Shown: positions 9,803 to 20,002, counted from the first letter of the stretch. The stretch is 64,000 bases of DNA from Microbacterium esteraromaticum (GCF_028747645.1 NZ_CP118100.1:744001-808000), one strand, 5' to 3'. Numbers and translations are program-made. Notes: generated from the letters alone by a model not told the origin.

Positions 9803-10562
9803 TCAGTCCTGGTTGCGCTGCAGCGCGGCGAGGGTCGCAGACAGCACAGATGGCCAGCGCTTGATGATCTGGTCGTAGTCGAAGCGCAGGGTCTCGTACC
9901 CCAGAGCGGATGCTGCAGCATCCCGCACTCGGTCCTTGTGCATCTTGTCTTCGGCCTCGTGATTCTCGCGGCCGTCCGTTCAATGATCAGCCGCCCTTCG
10001 ACGACGATATCGACCTTGCCGACGCCCGACAGGACGACCTGGGTCTGCACCGCGATGCCGAGCAGATGCAACCGCAGGCGCACCAGCGACTCCAGCCCGC
10101 TTTGCGCGCCGTCGTGAGCGAAGTCGACGAGCCAGTGCGCCGCGCGGGGGAGTGCCGCACGTAGTGGAATGCATGCACCAGAGCGTGCTCCACGTCGGCG
10201 ACGCCGAGCGCCATGCGGCCAGGACGAAAGTGGGCGACGCACGAGCATCCGACGTGGTGCGCTCGGCCCGCCGCACCCATCCACACGTGCACAACGGCGT
10301 CGTCTCGGAGTGTCCAGATGCCGTGGAGCCGCAAGGCGCCCGCGCACGTGAGTGCGCCGCCGTGGCTCGCGGCTCTGCGCACCTGCGGCGGCAGAGCATC
10401 GGTCGCGAACACACCGCGGCGGATCCTGGATATCTCGCCACGCGCGACAGAATCGGCAAGATCGCGGCGAGTGAATCCGAACGCGGTGAGCTGGCGCCCG
10501 CGCGCGAGCGCCCCGAGCCGATTGACGAGTTCACGGGCGGTGATGGCAGTCGGAGCGGGCAT
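9803..10562 (-). pseudogene. Broken DUF559 (Vsr-like nuclease fold) protein gene
   Basis: Three reading frames in series rebuild one protein. From ATG 10562 the first frame gives an AbiEi-like N-terminal winged-helix/API-type region (TRRDLADSVARGEISRIRRG, ALRLHGIW) up to HAFHYVRH near 10155. After a junction near 10135-10155 the second frame continues with DGAQSGLESLVRLRLHLLGI and KVDIVVEGRLIIE. A one-base loss near 9975-9985 moves to the third frame, DGRENHEAEDKMHKDRVRD then ALGYETLRFDYDQII, ending at TGA 9803. About 40 residues expected between the N- and C-terminal halves appear deleted at the first junction. It is a paralogue of the intact gene at 50854-51696. Confidence 0.8.
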
Positions 10563-10660
10563 GCGGTCAGCCTGCGAGTTCGTGCGGCTCGTCGGATACC
10601 CGATCCCAGCGCCCGGGGAGAACTCGGGTGACGTTAGTGGCTGGGGACAACGACTGTTCA

Positions 10661-10748
10661 CCGTACGTTTGGCGGGAGGGTGAACGTTTGCCGGGGGACA
10701 CGCCGGTGCTTTCCCCTGCATCCGGACGCACTCCCGGCAAACGTGCGT
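10661..10748. repeat. Family D palindromic repeat upstream of broken DUF559 gene
   Basis: Arm 1 (ACGTTTGGCGGGAG from 10665) and arm 2 (ACGTTTGCCGGG, 10684-10695) are direct, 19 nt apart. Arm 3 (CCCGGCAAACGT, 10733-10744) is a perfect inverted copy of arm 2. The start of arm 1 also forms the right half of the 12-bp inverted repeat with 9774-9785. The arm period matches the other repeat families in this window, but the fourth arm is missing next to arm 3. Confidence 0.65.
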
Positions 10749-10810
10749 AGGGCGAGGTGGGGGAGAGGGCGTGCGCGGCGCGCGGTAGTGTCGCCCTAAG
10801 CGCTGTACGC

Positions 10811-10839
10811 TTTCTGTTCGTAAGGGTTGCTAACAAAGG
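10811..10839 (+). promoter_or_regulatory. Possible ROK operator, autoregulatory
   Basis: TTTCTGTT followed by GCTAACAAAG resembles a degraded version of the TTTGTTAGG/CCTAACAAA operator found at 12199-12223. It lies 7-35 nt before the regulator's ATG at 10846, suggesting that the regulator controls itself. Confidence 0.4.
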
Positions 10840-10845
10840 TGTGAG

Positions 10846-12012
10846 ATGAACAGACCCCACGACGCCCGTGGTGATCGCTTCGGCAGCGCCTTCGGGCCTT
10901 CGCGTGAGTTGCGCTCCCGGGTGAAGCTGCTGCCCGAATACGCTCGCGCGCACAATCGCGCCCTCGTGTTGCAGACGCTGTACCACGCGGGTGAGCTCAG
11001 TCGCGCCGACCTCGCCCGCGAGACCGGGCTGACCAGGGTCACGATCTCCGACCTCGTCTCTGAGCTCATCGCCGACGAGATCGTCAAAGAGAAGGGCACC
11101 CGAGAGTCGTCTGGGCCTGGCAAACCCGCGACGCTGATCGACATCGACCGCGACGGGCATCAGATCATCGGCATCGACCTCTCCGGTCCGTCACGGTTCG
11201 AAGGTGCGGTCATGAACCTCGACGGCGAGGTCCTCGCGCGAGACACGATCGACCGTCCGCCGGGAGATGACGGCGAAGCCGGATTTGCCGGGATGCTCGA
11301 GCTTGCCAGGCGCATGATCGCAGCATCCGATCGCCCCATTCTGGGCGTCGGCATCGGCGCCCAGGGTGTCGTCAGCGCCGACGGCGTCGTCCTCAGCTCC
11401 CCCAACCTGGGGTGGCAGGGGATGCCGCTGCGCGACCGCACCCGCGACGAACTCGATCTGCCCGTCATCGTCGGCAACGACGCAAATGCGGCCGTGCTCG
11501 CCGAGTACACCTTCGGCGGCGACCGCAGTGACTTCATGCTCATCAAGGTCGGACGAGGCGTCGGAGCCGGGCTGATCACCGGCGGCCAACCCCTGACCGG
11601 CAGCCGCTTCGCGGCGGGCGAGATCGGTCACGTCGTCGTCGGAACCGACGGGGGGCCGCGGTGCGTGTGCGGCAGGGACGGATGCCTGGAAGCCTGGGTC
11701 AATGTCGTGCGCCTGCGCTCGGCGATCGCCGAAGACCCCGCCTCGCGCGAGGAGGTTCTGCGGGATGCCGGAGCGCGCCTGGCGATCGGAATCGCCCCCA
11801 TTGTGGCGGCGCTCGATCTGTCGGACATCATCCTGTCGGGGCCGGCCGAGCTACTCGACGACGTCTTCATCGCCGCTGCGCTCGAGACGTTGCATGAGCG
11901 CACCCTCGACGGAGTATTCGACGACATCACGATCCACCGCACCGTTCAGCCCGACATCGTGCTGCACGGCGCAGCGGTGATGGTGCTCGCCGCGCAGCTC
12001 GGCATCTCATGA
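10846..12012 (+). CDS. ROK-family transcriptional repressor
   Basis: A 388-residue protein. An N-terminal winged helix-turn-helix (about residues 30-90; ELSRADLARETGLTRVTISD) is followed by the ROK sugar-kinase-like fold, with GIDLSG, VGNDANAAVLAEY and the zinc site GEIGHVVV...CVCGRDGCLEAW. ROK repressors release DNA on binding a sugar or sugar phosphate. A palindrome typical of the family (TTTGTTAGG-N7-CCTAACAAA) lies in front of the adjacent ABC importer genes, so this is very likely their regulator. The effector is not predictable from sequence; an oligosaccharide is the usual case. Confidence 0.93.
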   Translation: MNRPHDARGDRFGSAFGPSRELRSRVKLLPEYARAHNRALVLQTLYHAGELSRADLARETGLTRVTISDLVSELIADEIVKEKGTRESSGPGKPATLIDIDRDGHQIIGIDLSGPSRFEGAVMNLDGEVLARDTIDRPPGDDGEAGFAGMLELARRMIAASDRPILGVGIGAQGVVSADGVVLSSPNLGWQGMPLRDRTRDELDLPVIVGNDANAAVLAEYTFGGDRSDFMLIKVGRGVGAGLITGGQPLTGSRFAAGEIGHVVVGTDGGPRCVCGRDGCLEAWVNVVRLRSAIAEDPASREEVLRDAGARLAIGIAPIVAALDLSDIILSGPAELLDDVFIAAALETLHERTLDGVFDDITIHRTVQPDIVLHGAAVMVLAAQLGIS

Positions 12013-12054
12013 TCGCCCGGTAGCGGGCATCCGACACGGCGTTCTCCCCACGCG

Positions 12055-12079
12055 GAGGGCGCCGCTTCGGCGCGCCCTC
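12055..12079 (+). terminator. Weak hairpin after ROK gene
   Basis: GAGGGCG (12055-12061) and CGCCCTC (12073-12079) close a short CCGCTTCGGCG loop, 43 nt after the ROK stop. No T-run follows, so this is only a candidate. Confidence 0.4.
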
Positions 12080-12110
12080 GCACCTGTTCGACGCACCTGT
12101 TCGACGCACC
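12080..12110 (+). repeat. 13-bp tandem duplication
   Basis: GCACCTGTTCGAC occurs twice in a row (12080-12092, 12093-12105) followed by a partial third GCACC. It is in the intergenic gap after the ROK gene, with no evident role. Confidence 0.6.
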
Positions 12111-12198
12111 GGGCCGGGCGCCCTGCGGACGCGCGATCGGGGGTTTTGTCGCCGAGTCCCAATCGTTATCGGGGGACAGGTGGCTCCACTCGTCTTTA

Positions 12199-12223
12199 TT
12201 TGTTAGGTTGCTGTCCTAACAAA
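12199..12223 (+). promoter_or_regulatory. ROK operator in front of ABC importer operon
   Basis: TTTGTTAGG (12199-12207), a 7-nt spacer and CCTAACAAA (12215-12223) form a perfect 9+9 palindrome. It is AT-rich in a GC-rich genome and lies 70 nt before the binding-protein ATG, as expected for a ROK repressor site overlapping the promoter. Confidence 0.8.
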
Positions 12224-12292
12224 CCCCATTCCGCGGGTTTGCCTCCGCCCGGAGGGCTCCCTCCTGCAATGCAGCACCGAGAGGAATCTGAA

Positions 12293-13984
12293 ATGATCCG
12301 CACCAAGACGCGCAAGATCGCGTTGACCACCGCCGCGGGGGCATCCGTCCTCGCCATGGCACTCACCGGCTGTTCCCCCGCCGACGCGGGTGACTCGGGA
12401 GAGGCGAACGAGCGCCCGCTGCGCGTCTGGGCAGGTAGTCAGACGCCCATCACCGCGAACTACAACCCGTTCGCGCCCACCGTCCTGCACGGCGCTCTTG
12501 GTCCGATCTACGAACCGCTGTTCTTCTTCAACAAGACCGCCGACACCGAGCCCGTGGGCATGATCGGCGAGTCGTACGAGTACAACGAAGACGGCACGCA
12601 GATCACCATCAAGGTCAAGAGCGGCCTGAAGTGGTCGGACGGTGAGCCGCTGACGGCAGAAGACGTCGCGTTCACGTTCAACTACGAGCCCAACAACCCC
12701 ACCGGCAACGGACTGACCTCGGCCGAGGCCACGGACGACACCACCGTCGTGCTGACCTACTCCGCCGCGCAGTTCACCACCGAGTTCCAGCGCCTTGGCT
12801 CGACCTACATCTTGCCCAAGCACATCTGGAGCGAGGTCGACGACTTCGCGAACTTCGCCAACGAAGAGCCCGTCGGATCCGGCCCGTACGTGGTGAAGAC
12901 CACTAACAGCGAGTCGTACATGCTGGTCGCCAACGAGAACTTCCGCGACGCGGACGAGCTCGGCGTCAAGACCGTGCAGTACGTCGGTGTCGACAACAAC
13001 CAGACCGCACAGGACCTGCTCGCCGCCGGCAAGCTCGACTGGGCCGGCATGTTCATCCCGAACCCCGACTCGGTTACCAGCAACGGCAAGATCGAGTGGC
13101 TGAACACCCCGCAAGACCCGGTGGTGCTCTACACCTGCTCGAACGCCGACCTCGGTTGCGCCGGTGCGCAGACCGACGTCGCCGTCCGCCAGGCGCTGAA
13201 CGTCGCCGTCGACCGCGGCACCATCAAGGAGAAGGCGTTCGTCGGCCTGACCGGCGACATCTCGCCCACCTACGCTCTCCTCCCGCGTGACGAGAAGTGG
13301 GTTGCCGACCCCGCCAACGAGCTCAGCCCGCAAGCGGCCGACGCTGCTGCGGCCGGTGCGATCCTCGAGGCCGCCGGCTACGCCAAGGGCTCGGACGGTT
13401 TCTACGCCAAGGACGGCAAGACGCTCGAGCTCAGCCTGACCTCGGTCGACGGCTGGACCGACTTCAACGACGCCGCCAAGCTGATCGGTGAGCAGGCCAA
13501 GGCCGCCGGCATCAAGATCAACGTCTCGACCGTGCAGTGGCAGGAGTTCTCGGATGCCCGTCAGAGCGGCCAGTACGAGCTGATCGTCGGTGGCTCCATC
13601 GGCACCTCGGTGGCCGACCCGTTCCAGATCTACCGTGACTGGTTCGGCGGTGAGCTCGTCGAGTCCACCTCGGTGGTCGGCGAAGAGGTGCCCCCGGGGC
13701 GTTGGAACTTCAGCCGCTACAGCAACCCGATCGTCGACGAGGCCATCCTGGCGGCGACCAGCACCAACGATGAAGCCACCAAGCAAGAGCTGTACGGCAC
13801 CATCCAGGAAGAGATCGTCAACGACGTTCCCTACATTCCGCTGGTGATCAACGCCACGCAGACCTTCTACAACTCGAAGGACTTCACCGGCTGGCCCACC
13901 GAGGACGACCTGTACGCGTTCCCGCCGTCGTGGGGTGCGATCGCCACCGGTTACATCCTGCAGCAGCTCGAGCCGGTCGGCTGA
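12293..13984 (+). CDS. ABC importer binding lipoprotein, family 5 (DppA/OppA-like)
   Basis: A 563-residue lipoprotein from ATG 12293 (GAGAGGAA ribosome site). The signal peptide has basic RTKTRK, a hydrophobic core and the lipobox LTGC, giving Cys at about residue 28. The mature part is the SBP_bac_5 fold: ITANYNPFAPTVLHGALGPIYEPLFF, then KSGLKWSDGEPLTAEDVAFTF, the family signature. Family-5 proteins bind peptides or oligosaccharides. The ROK regulator argues for a sugar oligomer here (inference). First gene of a five-gene operon. Confidence 0.92.
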   Translation: MIRTKTRKIALTTAAGASVLAMALTGCSPADAGDSGEANERPLRVWAGSQTPITANYNPFAPTVLHGALGPIYEPLFFFNKTADTEPVGMIGESYEYNEDGTQITIKVKSGLKWSDGEPLTAEDVAFTFNYEPNNPTGNGLTSAEATDDTTVVLTYSAAQFTTEFQRLGSTYILPKHIWSEVDDFANFANEEPVGSGPYVVKTTNSESYMLVANENFRDADELGVKTVQYVGVDNNQTAQDLLAAGKLDWAGMFIPNPDSVTSNGKIEWLNTPQDPVVLYTCSNADLGCAGAQTDVAVRQALNVAVDRGTIKEKAFVGLTGDISPTYALLPRDEKWVADPANELSPQAADAAAAGAILEAAGYAKGSDGFYAKDGKTLELSLTSVDGWTDFNDAAKLIGEQAKAAGIKINVSTVQWQEFSDARQSGQYELIVGGSIGTSVADPFQIYRDWFGGELVESTSVVGEEVPPGRWNFSRYSNPIVDEAILAATSTNDEATKQELYGTIQEEIVNDVPYIPLVINATQTFYNSKDFTGWPTEDDLYAFPPSWGAIATGYILQQLEPVG

Positions 13985-14036
13985 GGCCGGTAAGGAACAG
14001 ATGATGTCCAGTCGGGGAAGTAGGAAGTCCAGGTAG

Positions 14037-15032
14037 ATGAAGTTCTATGCACGAAGGATCGGGTTCTACGCGTTCACGCTGTGGGCCGCGATCTCACTCA
14101 ACTTCCTGCTTCCCCGGCTCATGCCGGGGAACCCGGCAGACATCATGATCGCCAAGATGCAGCGAGCCGGCGGTGAGGTCTCCGAGACCACCATCCGCAA
14201 CATCCAGCTGCTGCTCGGAAGCGAAGACATCCCCCTCTGGCAGCAGTACTTCCAGTACTGGGGCCAGATGTTCCGCGGCGATCTCGGCGTCTCAGTCACG
14301 GACTTCCCCAAGCCCGTCGCCGAACTCATCGCCGAGGCGCTGCCGTGGACGCTGATCCTCGTCGGCACCGCCACGTTCATCTCGTTCCTGCTCGGCGTCG
14401 GCCTCGGCGCGTTCGCGGGCTGGAAGCGCGGCACCTGGGTAGACCATCTCATCCCGGCCACCACTGTGCTGCAGTCCATTCCGTACTTCTGGATGGCACT
14501 GGTACTGGTGTTCGTCTTCGCCGTGACGCTGGGATGGTTCCCCATCTTCGGCGGGTACGACGTCTTCGAGTTCCCGTTCGGACCAGAGGTGAGTTGGGCG
14601 TTCTTCGTCGATGCCGTTCGACATGCCGTCCTGCCGGCGCTGACGATCGTGATCAGCTCGGTCGGCGGCTGGCTGTTCGGCATGCGCAACATGATGGTTT
14701 CGACCCTCGCCGAGGACTACGTCCTCACCGCTGAGGCCAAGGGACTGCATCCGCGTCGCGTCATGACCACCTACGCCGCGCGCAACGCGGCCATCCCGTC
14801 GATCTCGGGCTTCTCGATCACGCTCGGCTTCGTCGTCGCCGGCTCCATCGTCATGGAGCAGGTCTTCACCTACCCCGGTGTGGGAAAGCTGATGTTCCAG
14901 GCGGTCACCATGAACGACTACGCCCTCATGCAGGGGCTGTTCCTCGTCATCACGATCGCCGTGCTCGGCGCCAACTTCTTCATGGACCTGGTGTACGGGT
15001 TCATCGACCCGAGGGCTCGCCAGAATGTCTGA
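14037..15032 (+). CDS. ABC importer permease, DppB/OppB type
   Basis: A 331-residue protein with six membrane helices. The long periplasmic loop after the first helix contains LPRLMPGNPADIMI, as in the DppB branch. The cytoplasmic EAA loop is AEDYVLTAEAKGLHPRRVMTTYAARNAAIPSI, which docks on the ATPase subunits. It follows the binding protein and overlaps the next permease by 8 bp (translational coupling). Confidence 0.93.
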   Translation: MKFYARRIGFYAFTLWAAISLNFLLPRLMPGNPADIMIAKMQRAGGEVSETTIRNIQLLLGSEDIPLWQQYFQYWGQMFRGDLGVSVTDFPKPVAELIAEALPWTLILVGTATFISFLLGVGLGAFAGWKRGTWVDHLIPATTVLQSIPYFWMALVLVFVFAVTLGWFPIFGGYDVFEFPFGPEVSWAFFVDAVRHAVLPALTIVISSVGGWLFGMRNMMVSTLAEDYVLTAEAKGLHPRRVMTTYAARNAAIPSISGFSITLGFVVAGSIVMEQVFTYPGVGKLMFQAVTMNDYALMQGLFLVITIAVLGANFFMDLVYGFIDPRARQNV

Positions 15033-16013
15033 AACCAAGATCGCACCCGCCCAAGCGCAGGAGAGCATCGTCGACGAGCCGACCACCGGCCCGTCCAGCA
15101 CGACCGCGCTCGCCACCTCGCGCATCCGCCGTGTGCGCAGCGGATCCCCGTTGCGCTCGGCCAAGTTCGTCACGGGCCTCGCGCTCGTGCTCGGCATCAC
15201 TCTGTTCGCGGTCATCGCGCCGATGTTCGCTCAGGATCCGACCTTCACCGGCAACGAGTCCATGCAGCCGCCGTCTGCGGAGCACTGGCTGGGCACCACC
15301 AAGCTCGGCAACGACATGTTCTCGCAGCTGGCCACCGGCGCCCGCGGCTCGCTGCTGGTCGGTGTTCTCGCCGGTGGCATCGCCATCGTGTTGTCACTGA
15401 TCTTCGGTGTGCTGGCCGGTTACCTCGCCGGCTGGCGTGAAGACGCCCTCGCCCTGATCACCAACGTCATGATCGTCATCCCCGGCCTGCCGCTGGTGAT
15501 GGTCATCGCCTCGTTCGTCTCGAACCGCAGCTGGCAGCTCGTCGCCGTCATCCTCGGCATCACCTCCTGGGCCGGCGCCGCCTACGTGCTGCGCCTGCAG
15601 GCGCGCTCGCTGCGCTCGCGCGACTACGTCTACGCCGCGAAGGTCGCCGGTGAGAAGTCGTGGCGCACGATCCTCGTCGAGCTCATGCCCAACCTCCTGC
15701 CGCTGCTGACGGCGCAGTTCCTGTTCGCGATCATCTTCGCCATCCTCAACGAGGCAGGGCTGTCGTACCTCGGGCTCGGCCCCAACTCGTCTATCACGTG
15801 GGGCACGATCCTCAACGACGCGCAGTCCGGTCAGGCACTCAGCCGCGGCGCCTGGTGGTGGTTCATCCCACCGGGGGTCATGATCGCCGGACTCGGCGCC
15901 GGCCTCGCGCTGATCAACTTCTCGATCGACGAGGTCATCAACCCCAAGCTGCGCAACGCGCCGCAGGCCGCCCGCAGCGTTCGCAAGGCTGCCAAGACGA
16001 AGGGGGCATCGGC

Positions 16014-16017
<4 letters not shown>
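15025..16017 (+). CDS. ABC importer permease, DppC/OppC type
   Basis: A 330-residue protein with a long cytoplasmic N-terminus, the OppC_N segment (FAQDPTFTGNESMQPPSAEHWLGTTKLGNDMFSQL pattern: Leu-Gly-Thr then Asp) and six helices. The EAA loop is RSRDYVYAAKVAGEKSWRTI. It forms the heterodimeric channel with the product of 14037-15032. It overlaps both neighbours (8 bp upstream, 4 bp ATGA downstream). Confidence 0.93.
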
Positions 16018-16879
<862 letters not shown>

Positions 16880-16880
<1 letters not shown>

Positions 16881-17719
16881 TGAGCACTCCGGCCACTCTC
16901 GAAGCCCGCGACCTGAACAAGGTCTTCACTTTGCGCTCGGGCCTGCGCACCCGTCAGCTGAAGGCCGTCAACGACGTGTCGTTCACGCTCGAGGCGGGCA
17001 AGACGATCGCGCTGGTGGGCGAGTCGGGGTCGGGCAAGTCCACGATCGCGCGGATGCTGATGAAGCTCGAGACGCCCACATCGGGCAAGATCCTGCTGAA
17101 CGGCCGCGAGACCGGAACCGGCGGACGCGATGTCGCCCGCTACCGCTCCGACGTGCAGATGGTCTTCCAGGACCCGTTCGCGTCGCTGAACCCGTACCAC
17201 TCGATCGGGCATCACCTCGCGCGTCCGCTGCGCATCCACCACCCTGAGCTGAGCCGCGACCAGGTGCGCGCGCGTGTGCTGGAGTTGCTCGAGCGCGTGC
17301 GCCTGAGTCCGGCCGAGAGCTTTGCCGACCGGCGTCCGCACGAGCTCTCGGGTGGCCAGCGTCAGCGCGTCGCCATCGCCCGCGCTCTCGCGCCCAGCGC
17401 CCGGTTCATCGTCGCCGACGAGCCGGTGTCGATGCTCGACGTGTCGATCCGTCTCGGGGTGCTGAACCTGCTGGCCGATCTGCAACGCGAAGACGACCTC
17501 GGAGTGCTGTACATCACCCATGATCTGGCCACGGCCCGCCACTTCAGTGACGAGATCATGGTGCTCTACCGCGGTGACGTCGTCGAGCGCGGGCCCAGCG
17601 ACGAGGTCATCCTCAACCCGCAGCACGACTACACCAAGCGCCTGCTGAACGCGGCGCCCGAGCCCGAGAACCTCGGACGCCTGCGCGACGAGGTGCGCAA
17701 GGAACTCGCCGGAGCCTGA
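16880..17719 (+). CDS. ABC importer ATPase, DppF/OppF type
   Basis: A 279-residue ATPase, the last gene of the importer operon. It has Walker A GESGSGKST, Q-loop FQDPFASLNPYHSIG, signature LSGGQRQRVAIARAL, Walker B FIVADEPVSMLD and the family extension LNPQHDYTKRLLNAAPEP. ATG 16880 overlaps the upstream stop by 1 nt; a GTG at 16877 would add one residue. A strong terminator follows at 17733-17790. Confidence 0.94.
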
Positions 17720-17732
17720 CCGGCGCAAGATC

Positions 17733-17790
17733 CCGGATGCCGGGTGCGGATGCTACGAGGGGTGGCGGCCGCGCCCGGCATTCGGTTTTT
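17733..17790 (+). terminator. Intrinsic terminator of the ABC importer operon
   Basis: A 17-nt arm (17733-17749) pairs with 17769-17785, with two G-T pairs at most, around a 19-nt loop, and is followed directly by TTTTT (17786-17790). It starts 14 nt after the last stop codon. Confidence 0.8.
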
Positions 17791-17866
17791 CACTCGGGCA
17801 TCCGCGTTCGTCGCCGGGCATCCGCGCGCTTCTCACCCGCCTCCGCACCCCGAGTAGGCTGATCGG

Positions 17867-18229
17867 GTGATCATCGGCACCGGCATCGACCTCGTGGACA
17901 TCGCGCGGTTCGAGCGTTCGGTCACTCGCACGCCCCGCCTGCTGGAGCGCCTGTTCACTCCGGCCGAGCAGCAGCTCAAGCTGCGCTCGCTCGCTGCGCG
18001 CTATGCCGCGAAGGAAGCGCTGATCAAGGCTCTCGGCGGCAGCGACGGTGTGTACTGGATCGAGATCGAGATCGCCTCCGAGCCTTCCGGGCGCCCGCAC
18101 TTCGTGCTCAGCGGATCGACGGCTGCCGTCGTCGCCGAACGCGGCATCACCGCCCTGCACCTGACCATGACGCACGACGCGGGCCTCGCCGCCGCGTACG
18201 TCATCGCCGAGCGGACGGATGCCCGATGA
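17867..18229 (+). CDS. acpS: Holo-[acyl-carrier-protein] synthase
   Basis: A 120-residue enzyme that moves 4'-phosphopantetheine from CoA to acyl carrier protein. It has the family start IIGTGIDLVDIARFE with the magnesium-binding Asp, FTPAEQ, then RYAAKEALIKAL with the catalytic Glu-Ala-Lys region, and ends with the LTMTHDAGLAAAYVIAE strand. It begins with GTG 17867. The 197-nt gap to alr contains a family C repeat. Confidence 0.94.
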   Translation: MIIGTGIDLVDIARFERSVTRTPRLLERLFTPAEQQLKLRSLAARYAAKEALIKALGGSDGVYWIEIEIASEPSGRPHFVLSGSTAAVVAERGITALHLTMTHDAGLAAAYVIAERTDAR

Positions 18230-18246
18230 TCCGGCATCCTCTCGCC

Positions 18247-18320
18247 GACACCCCCACTTCGCGTCGACACCCCCACGTGTGGGCGCCCGCAGGTGGGGGT
18301 CTGGGCGACAAATGGGGGTC
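18247..18320. repeat. Family C four-arm intergenic repeat
   Basis: Direct arms GACACCCCCAC at 18247-18257 and 18266-18276 are followed by inverted arms GTGGGGGTC at 18293-18301 and TGGGGGTC at 18313-18320. The arm period is 19-20 nt. It lies between acpS and alr, with no gene in the rest of that gap. Confidence 0.75.
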
Positions 18321-18425
18321 TCGGCGAAGGCAACGGGGCCCGGCACCCGGCGGGCGCCAGACCCGGCACCAGACGCAGCACCAGGCCCAAGACCTGACCG
18401 CACGCACGATGACGGGAGCAACCCG

Positions 18426-19526
18426 ATGAACCCCTTCCGCGAAGCGACGATCAGCCTCGACGCCATCGCCGACAACGTGCGACACCTGCGCGCGCTGACG
18501 GGTGTCGAGGTGTTCGGCATCGTCAAGGCCGATGCGTATGGTCATGGCGCGCCGGCGGTTGCGACGGCCGCACTGGCGGGCGGTGCCACTCGCCTGGGCA
18601 CGGCCACCCTCGACGAGTCCTTCACGCTTCGCCGCGCCGGCATCACGGCACCGCTGATGGCCTGGCTGCATGAGCCCGGCCGCCGGTTCGACGACGCCGT
18701 CGAGGCCGGCATCGAGATCGGCGTGTCGTCGATGGATCAGCTCGTCGCGGCATCCGAGGTCGGCCGGCCACCGGCATCCGTGCACCTCAAGGTCGACACC
18801 GGGCTCTCACGCAACGGCATTGCCGCGCACGACCTCGAACGCGTGCTCGCCGAAGCCGCGCGGCTGGAGCGGATCGGCCGCATCCGCATCGTCGGCATCT
18901 TCAGCCACCTCTCCGGCACCAGCCGGGACGACGATCTCGCTCAGCTTGCCCGCTATCAGGACGTGATCGCGCAGGCCGAGTCGGTCGGCATCCACCCCGA
19001 GTTCCGTCACCTCGCTGCCACGGCCGGTGCCGTCGACATCCCCGAGGCGCGCCTGGACGCTGTGCGCATCGGCATCGGTCTGTACGGGCTGTCGCCGTTC
19101 GCCGACCGAAGCTCGTCCGATCTGGGCCTACGTCCTGCCATGACGCTGCGCGCATCGATCGCCGCGGTGCGCCGCGTCTCTGCCGGCGCCGGAGTCTCGT
19201 ACGACTACGCCTACCGCTGCGAGAACGAGACCACCCTCGCCCTTGTGCCACTCGGCTACGCCGACGGCATTCCGCGCCAAGCCTCGGGCGCCGGACCCGT
19301 GCTGATCGGTGGTCGTCCGCACACCGTTGCGGGCCGCATCGCGATGGACCAGTTCGTCGTCGATGTCGGCGATCAGCCGGTGTCGGTGGGCGACGAGGTG
19401 ATCGTCTTCGGTGACCCGACCCTGGGGCAGCCGAGCGCCACCGACTGGGCCGAAGCCGCCGGCACCATCAACTACGAGATCGTCACCCGCATCGGCGCGC
19501 GGGTGCCCCGCCGGAGCGCGTCATGA
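18426..19526 (+). CDS. alr: Alanine racemase
   Basis: A 366-residue PLP enzyme interconverting L- and D-alanine for peptidoglycan. The lysine that binds PLP is in VFGIVKADAYGHGA (about residue 34), and the second catalytic residue, Tyr, is in the C-terminal domain at VSYDYAYR. GRIAMDQFVVDVG completes the site. ATG 18426 was chosen over an in-frame upstream extension that would run through the family C repeat. The stop overlaps the tsaE ATG, placing alr at the head of the tsaEB-rimI-tsaD run. Confidence 0.95.
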   Translation: MNPFREATISLDAIADNVRHLRALTGVEVFGIVKADAYGHGAPAVATAALAGGATRLGTATLDESFTLRRAGITAPLMAWLHEPGRRFDDAVEAGIEIGVSSMDQLVAASEVGRPPASVHLKVDTGLSRNGIAAHDLERVLAEAARLERIGRIRIVGIFSHLSGTSRDDDLAQLARYQDVIAQAESVGIHPEFRHLAATAGAVDIPEARLDAVRIGIGLYGLSPFADRSSSDLGLRPAMTLRASIAAVRRVSAGAGVSYDYAYRCENETTLALVPLGYADGIPRQASGAGPVLIGGRPHTVAGRIAMDQFVVDVGDQPVSVGDEVIVFGDPTLGQPSATDWAEAAGTINYEIVTRIGARVPRRSAS

Positions 19527-20002
19527 GCATCGACCCCGCCTTTCTCGGTCGACACGAGATCGCCACATCGGATGCCATGGAGAACCTCGGTTTCCGCATC
19601 GGCGAGCAGCTGCAGGCCGGTGACCTGATCGTGCTGACCGGCCCGCTCGGCGCCGGCAAGACCACCTTCACCCGCGGCCTGGCCGACGGCCTCGGCGTGC
19701 GCGGGCCCGTGCAGAGCCCCACTTTCGTGCTCGCCCGCACCCACCCGTCGCTCGTCGAGGGCGCGCCGCTGGTGCACGTCGACGCCTACCGGCTGGCATC
19801 CGCCGCCGAGCTCGACGACCTCGACATCGACTTCGCGCGTTCGGTCGTCGTCATCGAGTGGGGGCGCGGGATGGCATCCGCCGTCGCCGACACGTGGTGG
19901 GACATCGAGATCGAACGCCCCGTCGGCGGGGCCGACGTCGCCGACGAGGACCTCGACGCCGACGCGCCCCGCTTCGTGACGATCACCCACCCGATCGACT
20001 GA
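19523..20002 (+). CDS. tsaE: tRNA t6A biosynthesis ATPase TsaE
   Basis: A 159-residue P-loop ATPase with GPLGAGKTTFTRGLADGLG, the conserved SPTFVLARTH and VHVDAYRL segments and the catalytic VVVIEWG strand. TsaE supports the TsaB-TsaD complex that makes N6-threonylcarbamoyladenosine at position 37 of ANN-decoding tRNAs. ATG overlaps the alr stop by 4 bp (ATGA). The usual length is about 150-170 residues. Confidence 0.95.
   Translation: MSIDPAFLGRHEIATSDAMENLGFRIGEQLQAGDLIVLTGPLGAGKTTFTRGLADGLGVRGPVQSPTFVLARTHPSLVEGAPLVHVDAYRLASAAELDDLDIDFARSVVVIEWGRGMASAVADTWWDIEIERPVGGADVADEDLDADAPRFVTITHPID

Noticed and set aside
9803..10562. Single intact hypothetical protein of 244 codons on the minus strand at 9987-10721
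   Set aside because: Its C-terminal 50 residues are in the wrong frame: the conserved DUF559 strands continue in the other two frames, so it is a pseudogene.
12203..13786. 527-codon open frame antisense to the binding-lipoprotein gene
   Set aside because: Shadow frame of a codon-biased gene; the sense frame has a lipobox and the SBP_bac_5 signature.
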